Assembly (NCBI GenBank): GCA_963969595.1
Contig: OZ018417.1
Location: 13,332,501 to 13,396,500 of the forward strand
Reading direction: 5' to 3'
From: Neckera pumila
Taxonomy: Eukaryota; Streptophyta; Bryopsida; Hypnales; Neckeraceae
Length of the DNA: 64,000 bases
Shown: positions 23,550-35,854 of the stretch, piece by piece
How positions within the stretch are numbered: the stretch's first letter is position 1
How the letters are laid out: every line of letters begins with the position of its first letter
Translations under genes and position numbers: made by a program
Notes under the pieces: model-generated
Told to the model about the DNA's origin: nothing
Database searches by the model: none
What the model saw: the letters and a program-made list of their open reading frames with translations, nothing else

Positions 23550-24316
23550 ATGGCGATGCCTGTAGCAAAACGTTCCAGGGAAGAAAAAGCACGTGTTCAA
23601 CCGTTGCTTTTTGAGGCCTTGGAAGCTAACGGGAGCAATTACTTGGAGTGGAGCATCGACGCCAAATCTTATCTGTGGGCGGAGGGATTGGATGGACCTT
23701 GACAAGAACAATGGGCAATTTGCTTGATTTGGAACCAACATCTTTAAAGTGGAAGGCACTTCTTATTCTAAGGCGGCACTTTGACTTCTCCCTTCGACAA
23801 CGGTACATTCAAGTTGATCATCTAGCCAAATTGTGGAAGCAGCTCGAGGCCAGATTTCACCATGAAAAGACAATTTTTTTTCCTCAAGCCCGCAACGATT
23901 GGATTCATTTAGGTGTCTTGGATTTTTCTGAATTTTTGGCGTTCAACACAGAGCTGCACCGAATCACTGCCCAGCTGCGCAATATGAAGTTTAACATTCA
24001 CTCTCAGTTGATGTCTTATCTTTTGCTTGCAGAAAAGCAACAGCAACTTCTCTTGAAGAATGTTGAATCCAAGCCTGCTAAGGAAGTACACGCGATGAAG
24101 ATACCAACACATAGGCCACGGAATATGAAGACACAGCAGCGGTGGAAGCAACATCAGAAGCAACAGTCTTCCTCAAAACCTAGAAATAAGTCCAAAATCT
24201 CTGACAAACCTAACTCAACTGATTCAAAATCTGATGTCAAGTCTCATGATATCCAGACATGTCACAAGTGCAATAGGATTGGGCACATTGCTAAGGATTG
24301 TAGAGCTTCCGATTAA
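23550..24316 (+). pseudogene. copia gag, frameshifted
   Basis: The ATG at 23550 opens MAMPVAKRSREEKARVQPLL and GSNYLEWSIDAKSYLWAEGL. The frame is lost near 23700, and gag continues one frame over (NLLDLEPTSLKWKALLILRR) to TAA at 24314-24316. Compared with related plant copia gags, a segment seems missing between the retention of LRNMKFNIHSQL and SYLLLAEKQQQLLLK. The nucleocapsid zinc knuckle CHKCNRIGHIAKDC (CX2CX4HX4C) is intact near 24258-24300. A basic Ser/Lys/Gln-rich linker precedes it. Confidence 0.9.
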
Positions 24317-27300
24317 CTTTCAAAGATTTACAAGGAGCTGCAACAGCTCAAGGCTGGGTAGAGAGAGGCCCATACCCTTGATGCCCCCTTGATTGATGAG
24401 ACAAACTTAGAAAATTATATGGTGAACACAATACAATCTGTAGATCAACTTGATGTAGCTCTATTGGATAGTGCCTCCACGTATACGATCTTGCGGGATC
24501 AGAGTGTTTTGACTTCTTTGGCCTAGTCGATTCCTGGCAAGTTTGTGGCATTACCTCTATTGCAAGAAAATGGGACATGATGTTCCGTGAGGGCTAGGCA
24601 ATTTTGATTTTGCCTGGAAGGACCTCCCTCAAAATTGCAAAAGCAATGTATGTTCCGTTAGCCCCCAAAGCCTGATCAACTACTGGGACCTACGGGCAAA
24701 CGGAGTCCACATTCTCACCGCGGTAAGGAATGGTAAAGAGGTTCTGGAGCTCAAGCAAGGGCAGAGATTCCTTGCCACTGTACGTGTAGGAGCCAACGGC
24801 CTATATGCAATTCACATCAGCAGTACTACCGGACCGACTTTGATGCATCCAGCTACTGGAATTAAGCAACCCTCGGGCTCTGCTTTCTCTGTCATGTTTC
24901 CAGCCAAGACTGGATTATGGCACAGCAGGTTGGGGCATCCTAGGACTACAATGTTTAGGCGTATGTTGCCATTGCTAGCAGGCCATAACATCTGCCCCAA
25001 CGACGCTAACAAGGTGGAGGAGTGCGCTGCTTGTTCCCAAGGAAAGCTAATCAAGCGCCCCTCGAGGTGGACACTACCAACGAAGCTTCCACCAAAGCTA
25101 CAGCGTTTACGAGGTGATGTTTGCGGACCTATTATCCCTATTTTTGGACCTTTCAGATACATTTTAGTCCTCATTGATGCATCCGGGATTCATTCTGAGG
25201 TATCATTGCTTAGCACCAGAAATATGGTTTTTTCCAAACTGTTAGCTATGCTAATTAAATACCGGGTTCATTATCCAGACTACCCTGTGAAAATTTTGAG
25301 GATGGATAATGCCTAGGAGTTTCGGTCACGGCTTAGCTGAAGCATTCATTGAGAAAATTCAGCTAATTACATGGCCGCTTTTGCTACATACAAATCTACC
25401 CCCTACGTTCTGGAGACATGTCGTTCTTCATGCTGCTACTCTACTTAGATTCCGTCCTACTCTCTTTAATGATCATTCCCGTTTAGAGCTATTTTTAGGA
25501 CAGGTTCCTAACGTTTCTCATTTTAGAACTTTCGGATGTAGAGTATGGATTCCCGTAGTTGAACCACAAAGGAAAACAATTGGTAGCCACCGGTAGGAAG
25601 GAATATATGTAGGATTTGATTCCCCTAGTATCATTCGTTATATCTCCCCTTTCACTGGAACTCTGCATAGAGCTCGGTTCCAAAATTGCCATTTTGAAGA
25701 AACCCATTTTCCTCTAATTTCTAACTCCAAATCCAATTCTGCTTTAGAATTCCGTCACCCGAAACGTTCACTCTTAATCCAGACCCTAGAACTGCCCTAG
25801 TAGACTCTGAAGTACAAAAACTTTTTAACTTGAAATCCCTAGCTAAAAAGCTCCCGGATGGTTTCACTAATACTTCAAGGATTACTCGTAATCCACATCC
25901 TGGAGCTGGCCAACCATCAATTAGTGTTCTTCCCGAGAAGAGGAAACCAACTCAGTTAGTATCTTCATCCAAACAGTCAAAACTTGATCCTCTTAGTCTT
26001 CATAGTGATCTTTCTCCCGATTCTCACCCAAATCCATTGTTTTCTTGTACCCCAAGTGAAACAACCTCTGTGATTACATTTATCACTTGGATTCTCACCT
26101 CAGACGCTGATCTAATCACCCTAGCTGAAGCAAAATCTAGATTTGATTGGCCTCAATGGTCTGATGCCTTACAAGCTGAATATTCATCCCTCAAAAAATA
26201 CAAAGTCTTTGGGCCCCTAGATACAAAACTTCCTACTAAATCCGTCGGTTTTAAGCTAATCTTCACTAAGAAGAGGAATGCTCAGGGACATGTTATTAGA
26301 TACAAAGTCCAATTAGTTGCCCAAGGTTTTATCCAACGCCCTGGTCTTGATTACCACTTTACATATTCTCCTGTTATGGATTCCGCGACATTTAGACATT
26401 TGCTTGCGATGGCTGTTCAACTTGGATTAGAAACGCATTTGCTAGATATTGTTACAGCCTACCTCTATGGGCCCCTAGATGCCACCATCTATATCAAACC
26501 ACCACTTGATTTTCTTGACAAGACCCCATCGGATGACAATCCGGGATCCTATTCTGGTCTAAAAATTCAAAAAGTTCTTTATGGCCTTAAACAAGCAAGT
26601 AGAATGTGGTACAAACACCTTCGGGACTTCCTACTCCACCACAAGTTCAAAAATGATCCATCCCTACCTTGTATCTTTACACTTAAAAATAACACAGGTT
26701 TTGTAGTAATTGCTGTCTATGTAGATGACTTCAATCTAGTAGGCACCCCATCCACCTTTAATCATGCTATGAGTCTCCTAACCACTCAGTTTGAAATGAA
26801 GTTGTTAGAACAGAATTCTTTCTGCCTTGGCCTTGAGGTGACTCACTTACCAGATGGAAATATTTTTCTCCATGAAACCGCCTATATCCAAAGGCTTTTC
26901 AAGAAATTTCAGATGGACCAAGATAGCCTTCTTTCTGCTCCCATGATGGGACAAAGTCGAACTCTGGATGACCCCTACCGTCCTTGCAAGGAAGAGGAGG
27001 GAGGAGTTTCTTGACAAAACTCGGTACCTCGCAGCAGTAGGAGCTCTCCTTTACTTGTCCACATATACCAGGCCTGACATTTCTTTTGCTACAAGTGTGT
27101 TAGCTCGTCATAGCCAAAAATTGGCAGCTTGTCATTGGAACGGTGTCAAACACTTGTTCCGATACCTCCAAGGGACAGAAGATTTGAGACTCTATTATAC
27201 TAAGGAAGGGACCTCAGATATCACACATTATGCTGATGCAGGATTCAAATACGACGAGAGTACTGGGAAGTCACAAACTGGATATATATTTTTGAAAAAA

Positions 27301-27726
27301 AGCTCCCCTATTTCATGGAAGTCAGTGAAGTAGACGGTTACTACTACTTCCTTGAACCACTCTGAACTTATTGCCTTCCATGAGGCAACTTGGGAAGTAG
27401 TATGGTTGAGGAACATAAACAAGATCATCATGGAGCAATGCGAAATTACTCAAGACTTCAAACCAACTATCATCTTTGAGGACAACGCTGCATGTATAGC
27501 TCAAGTGGCATCCGGCTTCATCAAAACTAACCGCACCAAACACATTTCTCCACAGATATTTGGATTCACCCAAGATCTCATTCAATCGGGACAAGTAAAA
27601 GTCAAGAAGATAGAATCAGCGCACAACATTGCAGACATGCTGACCAAAGCTCTTCCAGCCTATACTCATAAGAGATTGGTACAAGAAGCCGGCATGCATT
27701 TGTTGCATGAGATAGTTCCTCAATAG
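24317..27726 (+). pseudogene. copia pol (protease, integrase, RT, RNase H), multiply broken
   Basis: The protease core ALLDSASTYTIL is near 24458-24493, with stops on either side. The integrase zinc region LWHSRLGHP...CAAC is at about 24915-25035. The catalytic core reads LVLIDASG and ILRMDNA, followed by TAG at 25314-25316. A deletion then joins this to GLAEAFIEKIQ near 25325, and another TAG lies at 25594-25596. RT spans about 26100-27000 with the active-site motif AVYVDDFNLVG near 26720. An A/G-rich run (GAGGAGGGAGGAG, 26992-27004) carries a frameshift into RNase H (YADAGF, SELIA, EDNAA), which is interrupted by TAG at 27331-27333 and ends LLHEIVPQ at 27726. Confidence 0.92.
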
Positions 27727-27810
27727 AAGTTACACTCTTTTCTGTCTGTGGGACTTTTCCTAACTTAGGTTTTTATCACAGATCAATTTTTAATGAGGTA
27801 ACTATTGATT

Positions 27811-27819
27811 GAAGAGGAG
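27811..27819 (+). other. Polypurine tract of the copia element
   Basis: GAAGAGGAG lies immediately before the 3' LTR, the usual place for plus-strand priming. Confidence 0.8.
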
Positions 27820-28072
27820 TGTTGAAGTAATGGCTAACTCAGAATTAGAATAGTAAGTGCTACTTCCAGGTGACAGTACTCCCGGTGAACTGTCATTAAA
27901 TAGAGCGATCTGTTAGTTACCTAAAGCTCTCCACCTTATCCACACCCAAGATTAGGTGTTGAACACCTAATTGGGATAATATATACTATCATCTTCCCCG
28001 TACCAGGGATAGGTATTTGCTTGCTCATTGGTGTTGTTTGATATACTTAGAACCTGTGCCTTCATCTTAACA
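27820..28072 (+). repeat. 3' LTR of the copia element
   Basis: Same length and ends as the 5' LTR; followed by the GTTGC duplication at 28073-28077. Confidence 0.95.
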
Positions 28073-28077
28073 GTTGC

Positions 28078-28574
28078 ATTGGAGCTGCTCTGAGAAGCAC
28101 AAGCAACCGAACCCTCGCTAGATTGATACCCGGGAAGAAGAGGGGTAGCAGCCGCCATAGTATCCAACATAGGGCACAAGCCCCGGAACGCTGAGGAGCT
28201 GCCACTTGAGCACAACCCGCTGCTTTTCTCTAAGTTCCAGCATCATCGCGGGGCACTCAGGCAGGCATCCCGGCCAGCATCCATCATCATCGTTTGTAGG
28301 GTATGTCTGATGACTCACTGATGACTGCGATTGCCATTCTGTTGCAGCAGCTGAACAGAGCAGATCGTCATTCGTCCCTCCTAATTAAGTCTCTCACAAG
28401 AAGCCGATGCAGCCGCGCCGTGGTGGCACTTAAAGAGCGTTCCACTTACGGAGCTCATCTCTGTCTGAATGATTCTTATTAGACAAACAAGTGTGTGTTT
28501 TCTAAGTTAGCTCTTCCTCGATCGTCTTCTACCATTTTGTGGAGCTTAAGTTACATTCTCATCAACACTCGCGG
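28078..28574 (+). promoter_or_regulatory. Probable promoter and first leader exon of the CBSX3-like gene
   Basis: GC content rises relative to the surroundings, and the stretch ends at a strong donor (CGCGG|GTGAGT, 28575). The 5' limit of transcription cannot be read from sequence. The copia insertion at 28072 now forms its upstream boundary, so ancestral promoter sequence lies on the far side of the element (before 23195). Confidence 0.35.
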
Positions 28575-29294
28575 GTGAGTATAGTGCTTGCAAGTGGTGA
28601 TTTAGGGCTCTGGTTTTGGTGTGGGTTTATGTGATTCCTGCGCCACTCTCATTGTCATCGAGAGTCATTGTTTGCATTTTGATTTTGGGTTTTGGTTTTA
28701 GGACAGGGTGTGTAGTTTGGGTTCTCGATTTGCTCTCATTGTCATCGAGACTTGCTGGTGGGTGTGGTGTGCGCAAGTGAGGGTTGGTTTTAGGGCTCTG
28801 ATTTTGGATGGGGCTATGCGGTTCTCATAGCTGCTCTCATTGTCATCAAGATTTGCTGGTGTGGTGTGGTTATTGTGAGTGGGGAGGTGATTTACGAGCT
28901 GCATTTGATCTGGGTCTGGTTTTAAATCAGGGTATGTAGTTCTCTTGTCGCTCTCCTTGTCTTCAAGACACGCTGGTGAGAGGTATTTTGTGGTGCTTGC
29001 GATTGGGAGTAGATTTTATGTACCTGATTTTGGTTTTGGTGTACGATTTCAAACAGGCCATGTAGTTCTTGTGTCACTCTCCCTGTCGATCGTGGTGTTT
29101 TTCAAGTGAATGTGATTTAGGGAACCAGTTTTTGTGTAGGTTTTAGAAGGGGTGTGCAGTTTATGTGTCAGTCCCACTGTCATGGAATTTTCAAGTGGGA
29201 CTTTGACTGAAGAGATTTGAAATGTCCTCGAAAGAGGTTAATAATGTCTTCTCTCTCGAGGTTCTGACGATCGGGTGCTTGGGGGTTATGGCAG
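28575..29294 (+). repeat. Probable 5'-leader intron built of ~100-120-bp degenerate repeats
   Basis: Donor GTGAGT at 28575 and acceptor TTATGGCAG ending at 29294 bracket about 720 bases. Within it a unit recurs around the core CTCTCATTGTCATCGAGA, near 28646, 28732, 28831, 28951, 29075 and 29165. Each is followed by GCTGGTG-type sequence and preceded by GGTTTTGG...GTGTAGTT. The intron call is inferred from splice signals and the adjoining coding exon. Confidence 0.5.
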
Positions 29295-29316
29295 AGGTCA
29301 TTTGCGTTCAAGCAAC

Positions 29317-31225
29317 ATGCAAGGGCTTGTGAGACTCGTGCAGACTCAAGGACGAGCACTCTCTGGGAGTGTGCTGCAGCACGTCCGGGTATCGGCTCCC
29401 TATTCCTTTGGCATGCAGACGCGGCAGGAGTCGGGACAACCAAGCAAGAAAGAGAGCTTAGAGGAGCACGGGTTTGAGAGCACCACCATTGCTGATATCA
29501 TCAAGAAGAAAGGCCAGAAGGCCGATGGCTCCTGGTTGTGGTGCAGTGTGGATGATACAGTGTACGATGCCGTGAAATCGGTAAGCACTTTTATACTTAT
29601 CTCTACGAGATTTCATAACGTTTTTGAAAGGAGACACACACCCTGTGGGTCTAATGGGTATCGAAGATGCTCCAATTCTCTGACATCTTCTTTCTTTAAG
29701 ATAGATCCTCACATCATGAGTTCAAGAATGAAAACGTTGGTACTCAGCCTTCTTTTATATGGAATTGTGATGTAATCACAGTATAGTGCAGACGGTGGTC
29801 GATCAACGAATGTTATGTAAAGAATGTCATGTTGCTTCTCAATTATCTTCTCACCAGGATATATGTATCATGGAGCTTTTTCCTTTGCCTAACCAGAACT
29901 GATTTGCGTCTTGGTCCTCTGACTGTTCGTTTTCAGATGACTGCAAACAATGTGGGGGCTTTGTTGGTGGTGAAGTCGGGAACAGAGAGGAAACTTGCTG
30001 GCATTATCACTGAAAGAGGTGAGTTCAAACCCTAAATCCTAAGCAGCGGAAAGGAGCATTGTATGTGCTGATCCCTATACTCCACTTCACGAGAATGGTA
30101 AGTTTTGATCGTTCTTGTCTCCATTTTTGAGAGGATTTCAATACATTAAAATGTGCATTGTTGAAGTTGGAAGTCGTAAGGATTGTTACGGGCCTATACA
30201 ATCCTGGAACCATCTACACGGTATCACATGGAAGCATCTTTGAGCATATAGGAGAACCTAGACGTATCTCATTTCTTACTGCCACCTTTTTGTATGACAC
30301 TTGCATCGTAAAATGGGACGGTGTATGAGAGCGAATGGGTCCCCTCCTCTCCTACACTTGGTCTGTGTGTTCACGTTGTTGTGATGATGTTGTGCACGAA
30401 AGTGAGACAATGTGTGTTTTGAGGATTGGTTTATTAGTAGATAGTAATGTAAAGGTTGTTTCGCTCTGTGTACAGATTATCTCAGAAAGATCATCGTTCA
30501 GGGCAGATCTTCCAAGACAACCAAAGTAGGAGACATCATGACTGAAGAGGTACAATTTGGGCACAACTGACTTAACCCCTAGGCAGTGCCCCTTTTTACT
30601 ATGGAGGTTTCTTATTATCTGAAGCCAGTTGCTTCAATCTGTGCTATCTATTGACAACTATTGACTTATGCTTGTTGATTTGACCTTGCCAATCTAAAGT
30701 GGCCCTATATTGTTGACATGGGACGCTAGTAAAATTCATTTACAACTGGAAGGTGTCAGACTTGATTGTATCATGATATTGTATCCTGTTCTCGGCTTGC
30801 AGAACAAACTCATCACAGTGAGCCCGGATACCAAAGTACTGCGTGCTATGGAGCTGATGACCAGTAGGGATCTTTCAACTTTGGGATTATCTTGTATTGG
30901 GTGTTTTTTTGCGATCACTTGTTAATGGCTTTCCCCAGGACAAGATACTAGTGGCTTTCAGTGTTGCAACCTAAATTGAGTAGCCCCAATTGGTAGGTAT
31001 TATTCCTCCAATGTTGAATTTGGATATTTTAAACAGGTTTTTCAGTATTAGAACCCTGTTGAGATTCTCCCGATTTGTGCAGATAACCGCATTCGACACA
31101 TTCCTGTGGTGGAGGACAAAGAAATGAAGGGCATGGTGTCTATTGGCGACGTGGTGCGTGCTGTAGTGCACGAGCATCGTGAGGAGCTGGACCGTCTCAG
31201 CTCCTACATACAGGGCGGCTACTAG
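29317..31225 (+). CDS. CBSX3: CBSX3-like mitochondrial CBS-domain protein (5 exons, 207 aa)
   Basis: Exons 29317-29580, 29937-30018, 30476-30549, 30803-30863 and 31083-31225; all introns are GT-AG, and the frame closes exactly at 208 codons with stop. I chose the ATG at 29317 because MQG is how plant CBSX3 begins; an in-frame ATG at 29289 exists upstream. The N-terminus (MQGLVRLVQTQGRALSGSVL) is basic and amphipathic, like a mitochondrial presequence. Then comes EEHGFESTTIADIIKKKG, GSWLWCSVDDTVYDAVKS and two CBS modules: first TANNVGALLVV...LAGIITERDYLRKII, then ITVSPDTKVLRAMELMTNN with RIRHIPVVEDKEMKGMVSIG and DVVRAVVHEHREEL. It ends SSYIQGGY. In Arabidopsis, CBSX3 is mitochondrial and modulates the thioredoxin system; CBS pairs bind adenine nucleotides. 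Length matches the family (about 206 aa). It appears intact. Confidence 0.95.
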
Positions 31226-32500
31226 CTTCCTCGCTCAACTTATAATGACGAAAACTTTTGATGCACTCGGTTGTCAGGATCAGCAGTCGTCGTAGCATGA
31301 ACAGCAAGCGGAGCTCAGGCTCGTGAAACGTGCACAGCAAAGTATATAGAAAAAGTTTAATCAGTGAATGCATTGCAAATGAATGTGCAAAGTGTTTAGT
31401 GTGCAGAATCAGTGTTGGGAAGAACTGGGAGGACAAGGAACTTGTTTAAGGTGGACTGAAAATGACGTAGATCCTGTTTATGTTGGACTAGAAGACATGC
31501 CGCTTGCTTATGACGAACTGGTAGTCTGAGAACTTGTTTATGATGAACTGGAGTCAAGGATCATCACTCTGCACCTGTTTTATTCTTATTTGAACTTTCC
31601 TTACATGAGTATTCTGAGCTTCTCTACCTAATTTTATTAATGCATCTTTTAAGTGGGATCTGTCATTCTGGGTTACATCTTAGGTTGATATGTGCCCTGT
31701 GCCACCCCATGCCATTATTTTGCAAAATTTCAGGAATTATTTCTAGAAATGACGTGAGTTCAACAGCAAATATGGGAGCATTAGAGTATCTTTTTCTGCA
31801 TCCATGTGTGTATTTGTATGTTCACGTATTAACTGCATCCTTACAGACGTCCATAGACATATCTGTAAGTATTTTCATAAATCTGTGTGTATTTGTATGC
31901 TTCCGTAGGGGGGATGTATTATTTCTTTTTCTACTTAGTGGACTTTATTTTTTGGGAAGAACTCCCTAACAAAATTAGGGTTAATTGCAAAGTTACCCCT
32001 TGTTTTCTACCTTGTGTTTTTACTTCATGTCAGAAAAGTATGTGTATGTGAAAATTTATTGAAATGTTTGTATCCTCGCATAGTAATTGCACCTCTATAA
32101 ACTCAACTCAAATCTTTAGTCAAATCCATCATTGGAATTATACATAAAGATATACTGAAGTTTGAAGGTGAAATCAATTGATGCCTTGTTTGGCTGGGGT
32201 GAATTGATTTCTTTGCTCGTCTTCTCATGTCATTCCAAGGGTGCATGTAAAAAGAAGCCCTCCACATGTGTTTCAAAAAAGAAAAAAAAAACTTATTTTG
32301 TGCTTGATTCAATTATTTTGTACAATACATCTCTCCAAGCTTGGGGGCTTTGAATTGAAAATATAAAGTCAAAATTTGCAAATTTTATCATGGTTGCAAA
32401 ATAAAAAAATTTAGAGTTTTCAACAATGGTAAATATAAGGATGAGTGAGGGGTTGGTTTATCCTAGCCCTTTGATTCATATTGTGTTTTCTCACTCAACT
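31226..32500 (+). other. 3' flank of the CBSX3-like gene
   Basis: Probably includes the 3' UTR; repeated phrases such as 'cttgtttatgatgaactgg' occur at 31440-31560. No clear polyadenylation site can be fixed by eye, and no further gene is visible. Confidence 0.4.
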
Positions 32501-32502
32501 TT

Positions 32503-33375
32503 TACTCCTAAAGAATGGAAGGTGTTTTGAAAGAGAAAAAGTCTAAAACTGCTAACTTTTTATGTCCAAAATCAATAAATTAATCAATTTTTTTTAAAAT
32601 ACCAATTGCACAAAAGTGTTTAAACAAGTAATGCAATGTGTATAAAGAAATTTCAGCCCATTTTTGACTATGTAGATTGAAAGATTATACTAATGTTTGA
32701 ACTTTTTTTTATACTTGCAAATCAGGGTAAACAGACTTCAAGCTCTCTTGGAATAAAATTTTTGCTCTTGATGAATTTGTGTCTCTCTACTATTGGGTTC
32801 TAAACCTTGTTAAGTAAACTCATGCAAAATTTCAATACCAAATATGGAGTCTAACTTAGTCAAAATCATCTTGCAATGCAACAAGGTTAATTGAACTAGC
32901 AATACACTAGTCATTTTTTGATGATTTTTTGTACAATGAATTTTTTATTTATTTGGAATTTAAACAATGAAAAATTAGAGACAAACAATTGGAATAGATG
33001 GGAAGAATTTCAAGAACTTTGACTTTACGAATTGCAAGATATTAGAGTTTGAAGTTAAAAAGAAAATGTCTATTTTCAAAACTACCTTGATATAGCTAAC
33101 AAATTTGACTCTTCGATCTAATCACATACCAAATTTCAAAAGTCAATGAGGGTTTTAGCAAAAGATGTTCAAAAAAGTCAAGATTGCCCAAACTTTTTTG
33201 GCAACATAACTTTTAACTTAGGCACCTAATCTAAAGTTAAATTGTATTCCCACTAATGGGAGACATGCTCACAAATTATGTCCAAATTTTAAAAACATCC
33301 ATAAAAATTTGATTTTGTAGGAACCTATTCGAAATTTCAATTTCCATTCAACCAATAGTTGTCATTTAAGGGTTA
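32503..33375. mobile_element. Diverged family A element (same subfamily as 39925-40754)
   Basis: Left end resembles TTTACTCCTAAAG; right end ATTTAAGGGTTAA. Interior phrases ('ccaaatttcaaaagtcaatgag', 'gcccaaacttttttggca', 'acataacttttaa') align with 40256-40345. The left boundary is weak. Confidence 0.45.
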
Positions 33376-35660
33376 AGAAATGATAATCATTGATAATTCA
33401 ATGGAATGAATCCTATTCAAGTAAACTAAAGAAGCATTCAAATTCACAAAATCAAATTTTCAATCAAATTGAGCATTGGAATTACAAGACAAGAAATCTG
33501 GTGGTTGAAGATGCAAACATGTGGAAAACTCAAACTAGAAACTTTGAGGACTAACTCTAAATTTTGCGCATGTTTTTGTCTTTCAACCTTTATGTCTCTT
33601 AATCCTTAATTACAATGCTTAATTTGATTAAAGATTTGCATTTATTGCAAGGAAATATTCTATAGGAGTAGGATTTACTTCCTTGAATTATCAATGGCAT
33701 TCAATTTTTAAAAATGAGAGAAAAAGCACAAGATGAAATATAATATCAATGGATTTCAATTTCATTTCTAAATATATCTCTTGATATATAACTCCAATGA
33801 TTGATTTGATTGTAGATTTGAGTAAATAAAGGTGCAATTACTTCATGTAGATATCATAGGTCTTGTGTATAATTTTCTATTAAAGATTCCAAAAATGCTC
33901 AAAGTTTTATACAAATTTGAATGCAATCTAGAAAAAAAATAGTACAATTTGGGCAATAGAAAAACTACAGAGTGAAATTACAAATCAAATTTCACCATGA
34001 CTTATCTAATACTTTATTGCAATGAAAAAACAAAGGGTATGTGTTGTAACCAACGACCATTGAAAGATATAATGGGATGAAAGATAAATTGAAGAAGCTG
34101 CATGCTAATTAAAAAGCAATTAGAAAGTACAAAGTACATAATTGTGCATTGAGATTGTCAATTTAATGTTCTATCAACTTCAATACATGTATATTAAGTG
34201 ATGAACAACATTTAATCTACAAAAAAATTTGAGAAGATAATCAAGAAGATGCATATGTACTAAAATATACCTAGTTTTGCTATTTGCTTTTCAAATATAG
34301 TTTATCTTTGTTTTAAAAATTTGAATTAAAGTTAAAAAATTCAGCCAATTAATTAAAATCTCACTTGAAATAAAAAACACCTTCAAACTCAATATGATTA
34401 GTCAAATTAATTTATACAATATAATAAACTAATACACACTTTCCACTTCATGCATTTGCATGTATATAGAATACAATGTCTATATCTTGTAACAGACAAA
34501 ATCAACAAAGTGTAAAAATGAAGCATATGCATGGATTGGTTTTGAAGCATCCAAATGACCTTGCCCTAAAGCATCCAAATGTATATAATACTAAGAAATA
34601 ATAAAAGGATTTCTTATATCATCAAATGACATTTTTATAATTCTTTCATGTGTCTTTTTTTTCTTCATAAAATGACTCTTTGATATAATCCTTTTTTATT
34701 TTTTTTTATTTCAAACATATTATTTATCTCTGTTGAAAGTTGTACATCAAGTTGAAAAGTTTGACCACTTGGTTAAACTTTTAAGTTATGAGAAATTATA
34801 ATTTTAAATCAACCACTTTGATTGATCATATTGTAGAAAGTATAACCTAAATGGAGGATATTTATTATCATTAGTTGAGTGAAGAACATTGCATGTGTTG
34901 ATGTAAAAAAATAATTATATGAATAAATGGAAATTCTTGTATAAAATCTTCAAAATTGCTTAATGAGGCCCAATGTGGACTTTTAATATTTAAAGGGTTA
35001 AATTACCAATTAGAAATCAAAATCATCCTTCAACTTCAAGAAATTGGTCAAATCAATTATCCTAATTAACTAGTATATACCTCCCAACTAAATACCTTCC
35101 ACTTTTGTAGAGTATTTTAATCTTTTAACCATGTCATTTATACAATATACTACCACTCAGACATGGTTAAAAATTTAGTAAACCCCTTGAATTTGGAGAA
35201 GAAAAGAGAAGAGTCTGTCACTTTCAAAGACACAAGATTTAAGATAGACTTCTATGCACACAAAATTAACCAAAACAAATTATGAATTTTTGCATCTATT
35301 TGTACAATAGTTGTAAGAAGAATATTGGAATTTTGGGGCCAGGGAAAAATTTGGGAAGGGCTCCTAACTCCTAGAAACTATTTTTGACAATTGGACTTGA
35401 ACTTTTTGGTTGCTTTTAGTTTGACAACACCTAAAATATAACAATTTTTTCCTATTTACATGGGGTGAAAGCATCATAAAACTCAACAAAGACAATCTTG
35501 ACTTTGGAAAACTTTGAAATTCATTTTTGATTCCGCCACTACATGAAAATTTGCTCTTACTCTTTAGACAAAGCCAAAACAAGAAAATTTTCTGAGCACA
35601 CCCATTGACAAAGAACTTAGAAATGGCCCATCCTAAACAATGAGAGTGCTTGGATTCTCT
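33376..35660. other. AT-rich intergenic DNA
   Basis: No gene, exon pair or element ends recognised. The minus-strand open frame at 35364-35582 has no supporting feature. Confidence 0.5.
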
Positions 35661-35665
35661 TGCGT

Positions 35666-35854
35666 TTAGGTCACCGGTCTCTCCACCAGTTCACCTCCAG
35701 ATTTTTCGAGAAGCTGTCTGCCTTCAGTGGATCTGACGAAGTGGTCAGTTGTGGTAATGAGCTCTTGTTGCACGATTGATGCTGCAGCTTCAATTCCGGT
35801 AGTGTACTTCCTGTTGAGATCCTGACTCCGAAGAAATGGCAGTAATCTGCGCAA
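35666..35854 (-). CDS. Short unidentified ORF, protein-like composition
   Basis: 62 codons reading LLPFLRSQDLNRKYTTGIEA and ASIVQQELITTTDHFVRS, TEGRQLLEKSGGELVERPVT, then stop. Composition is helical and charged like real protein, unlike the surrounding AT-rich shadows. There is no ATG start; an in-frame TAA lies just upstream, and CACTTGCGCAG could be a splice acceptor, so it may be the last exon of a minus-strand gene whose other exons I did not find. It is divergent from the DUF218-type gene, with about 550 bases between them. Family not recognised. Confidence 0.3.
   Translation of the reverse strand: MRRLLPFLRSQDLNRKYTTGIEAAASIVQQELITTTDHFVRSTEGRQLLEKSGGELVERPVT

Larger units (their letters stand above)
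23200..28072 (+). mobile_element. Complete but decayed Ty1/copia LTR retrotransposon
   Basis: 4.87 kb. Two 253-bp LTRs (TG...CA), a GTTGC duplication, then gag, protease, integrase, reverse transcriptase and RNase H in copia order. Every coding domain carries lesions: a frameshift in gag, in-frame stops in protease and integrase and before the RNase H end, an internal deletion in the integrase, and a frameshift between RT and RNase H. It cannot encode its own proteins. It landed about 1.2 kb upstream of the CBSX3 start codon, in the same orientation. Confidence 0.95.
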
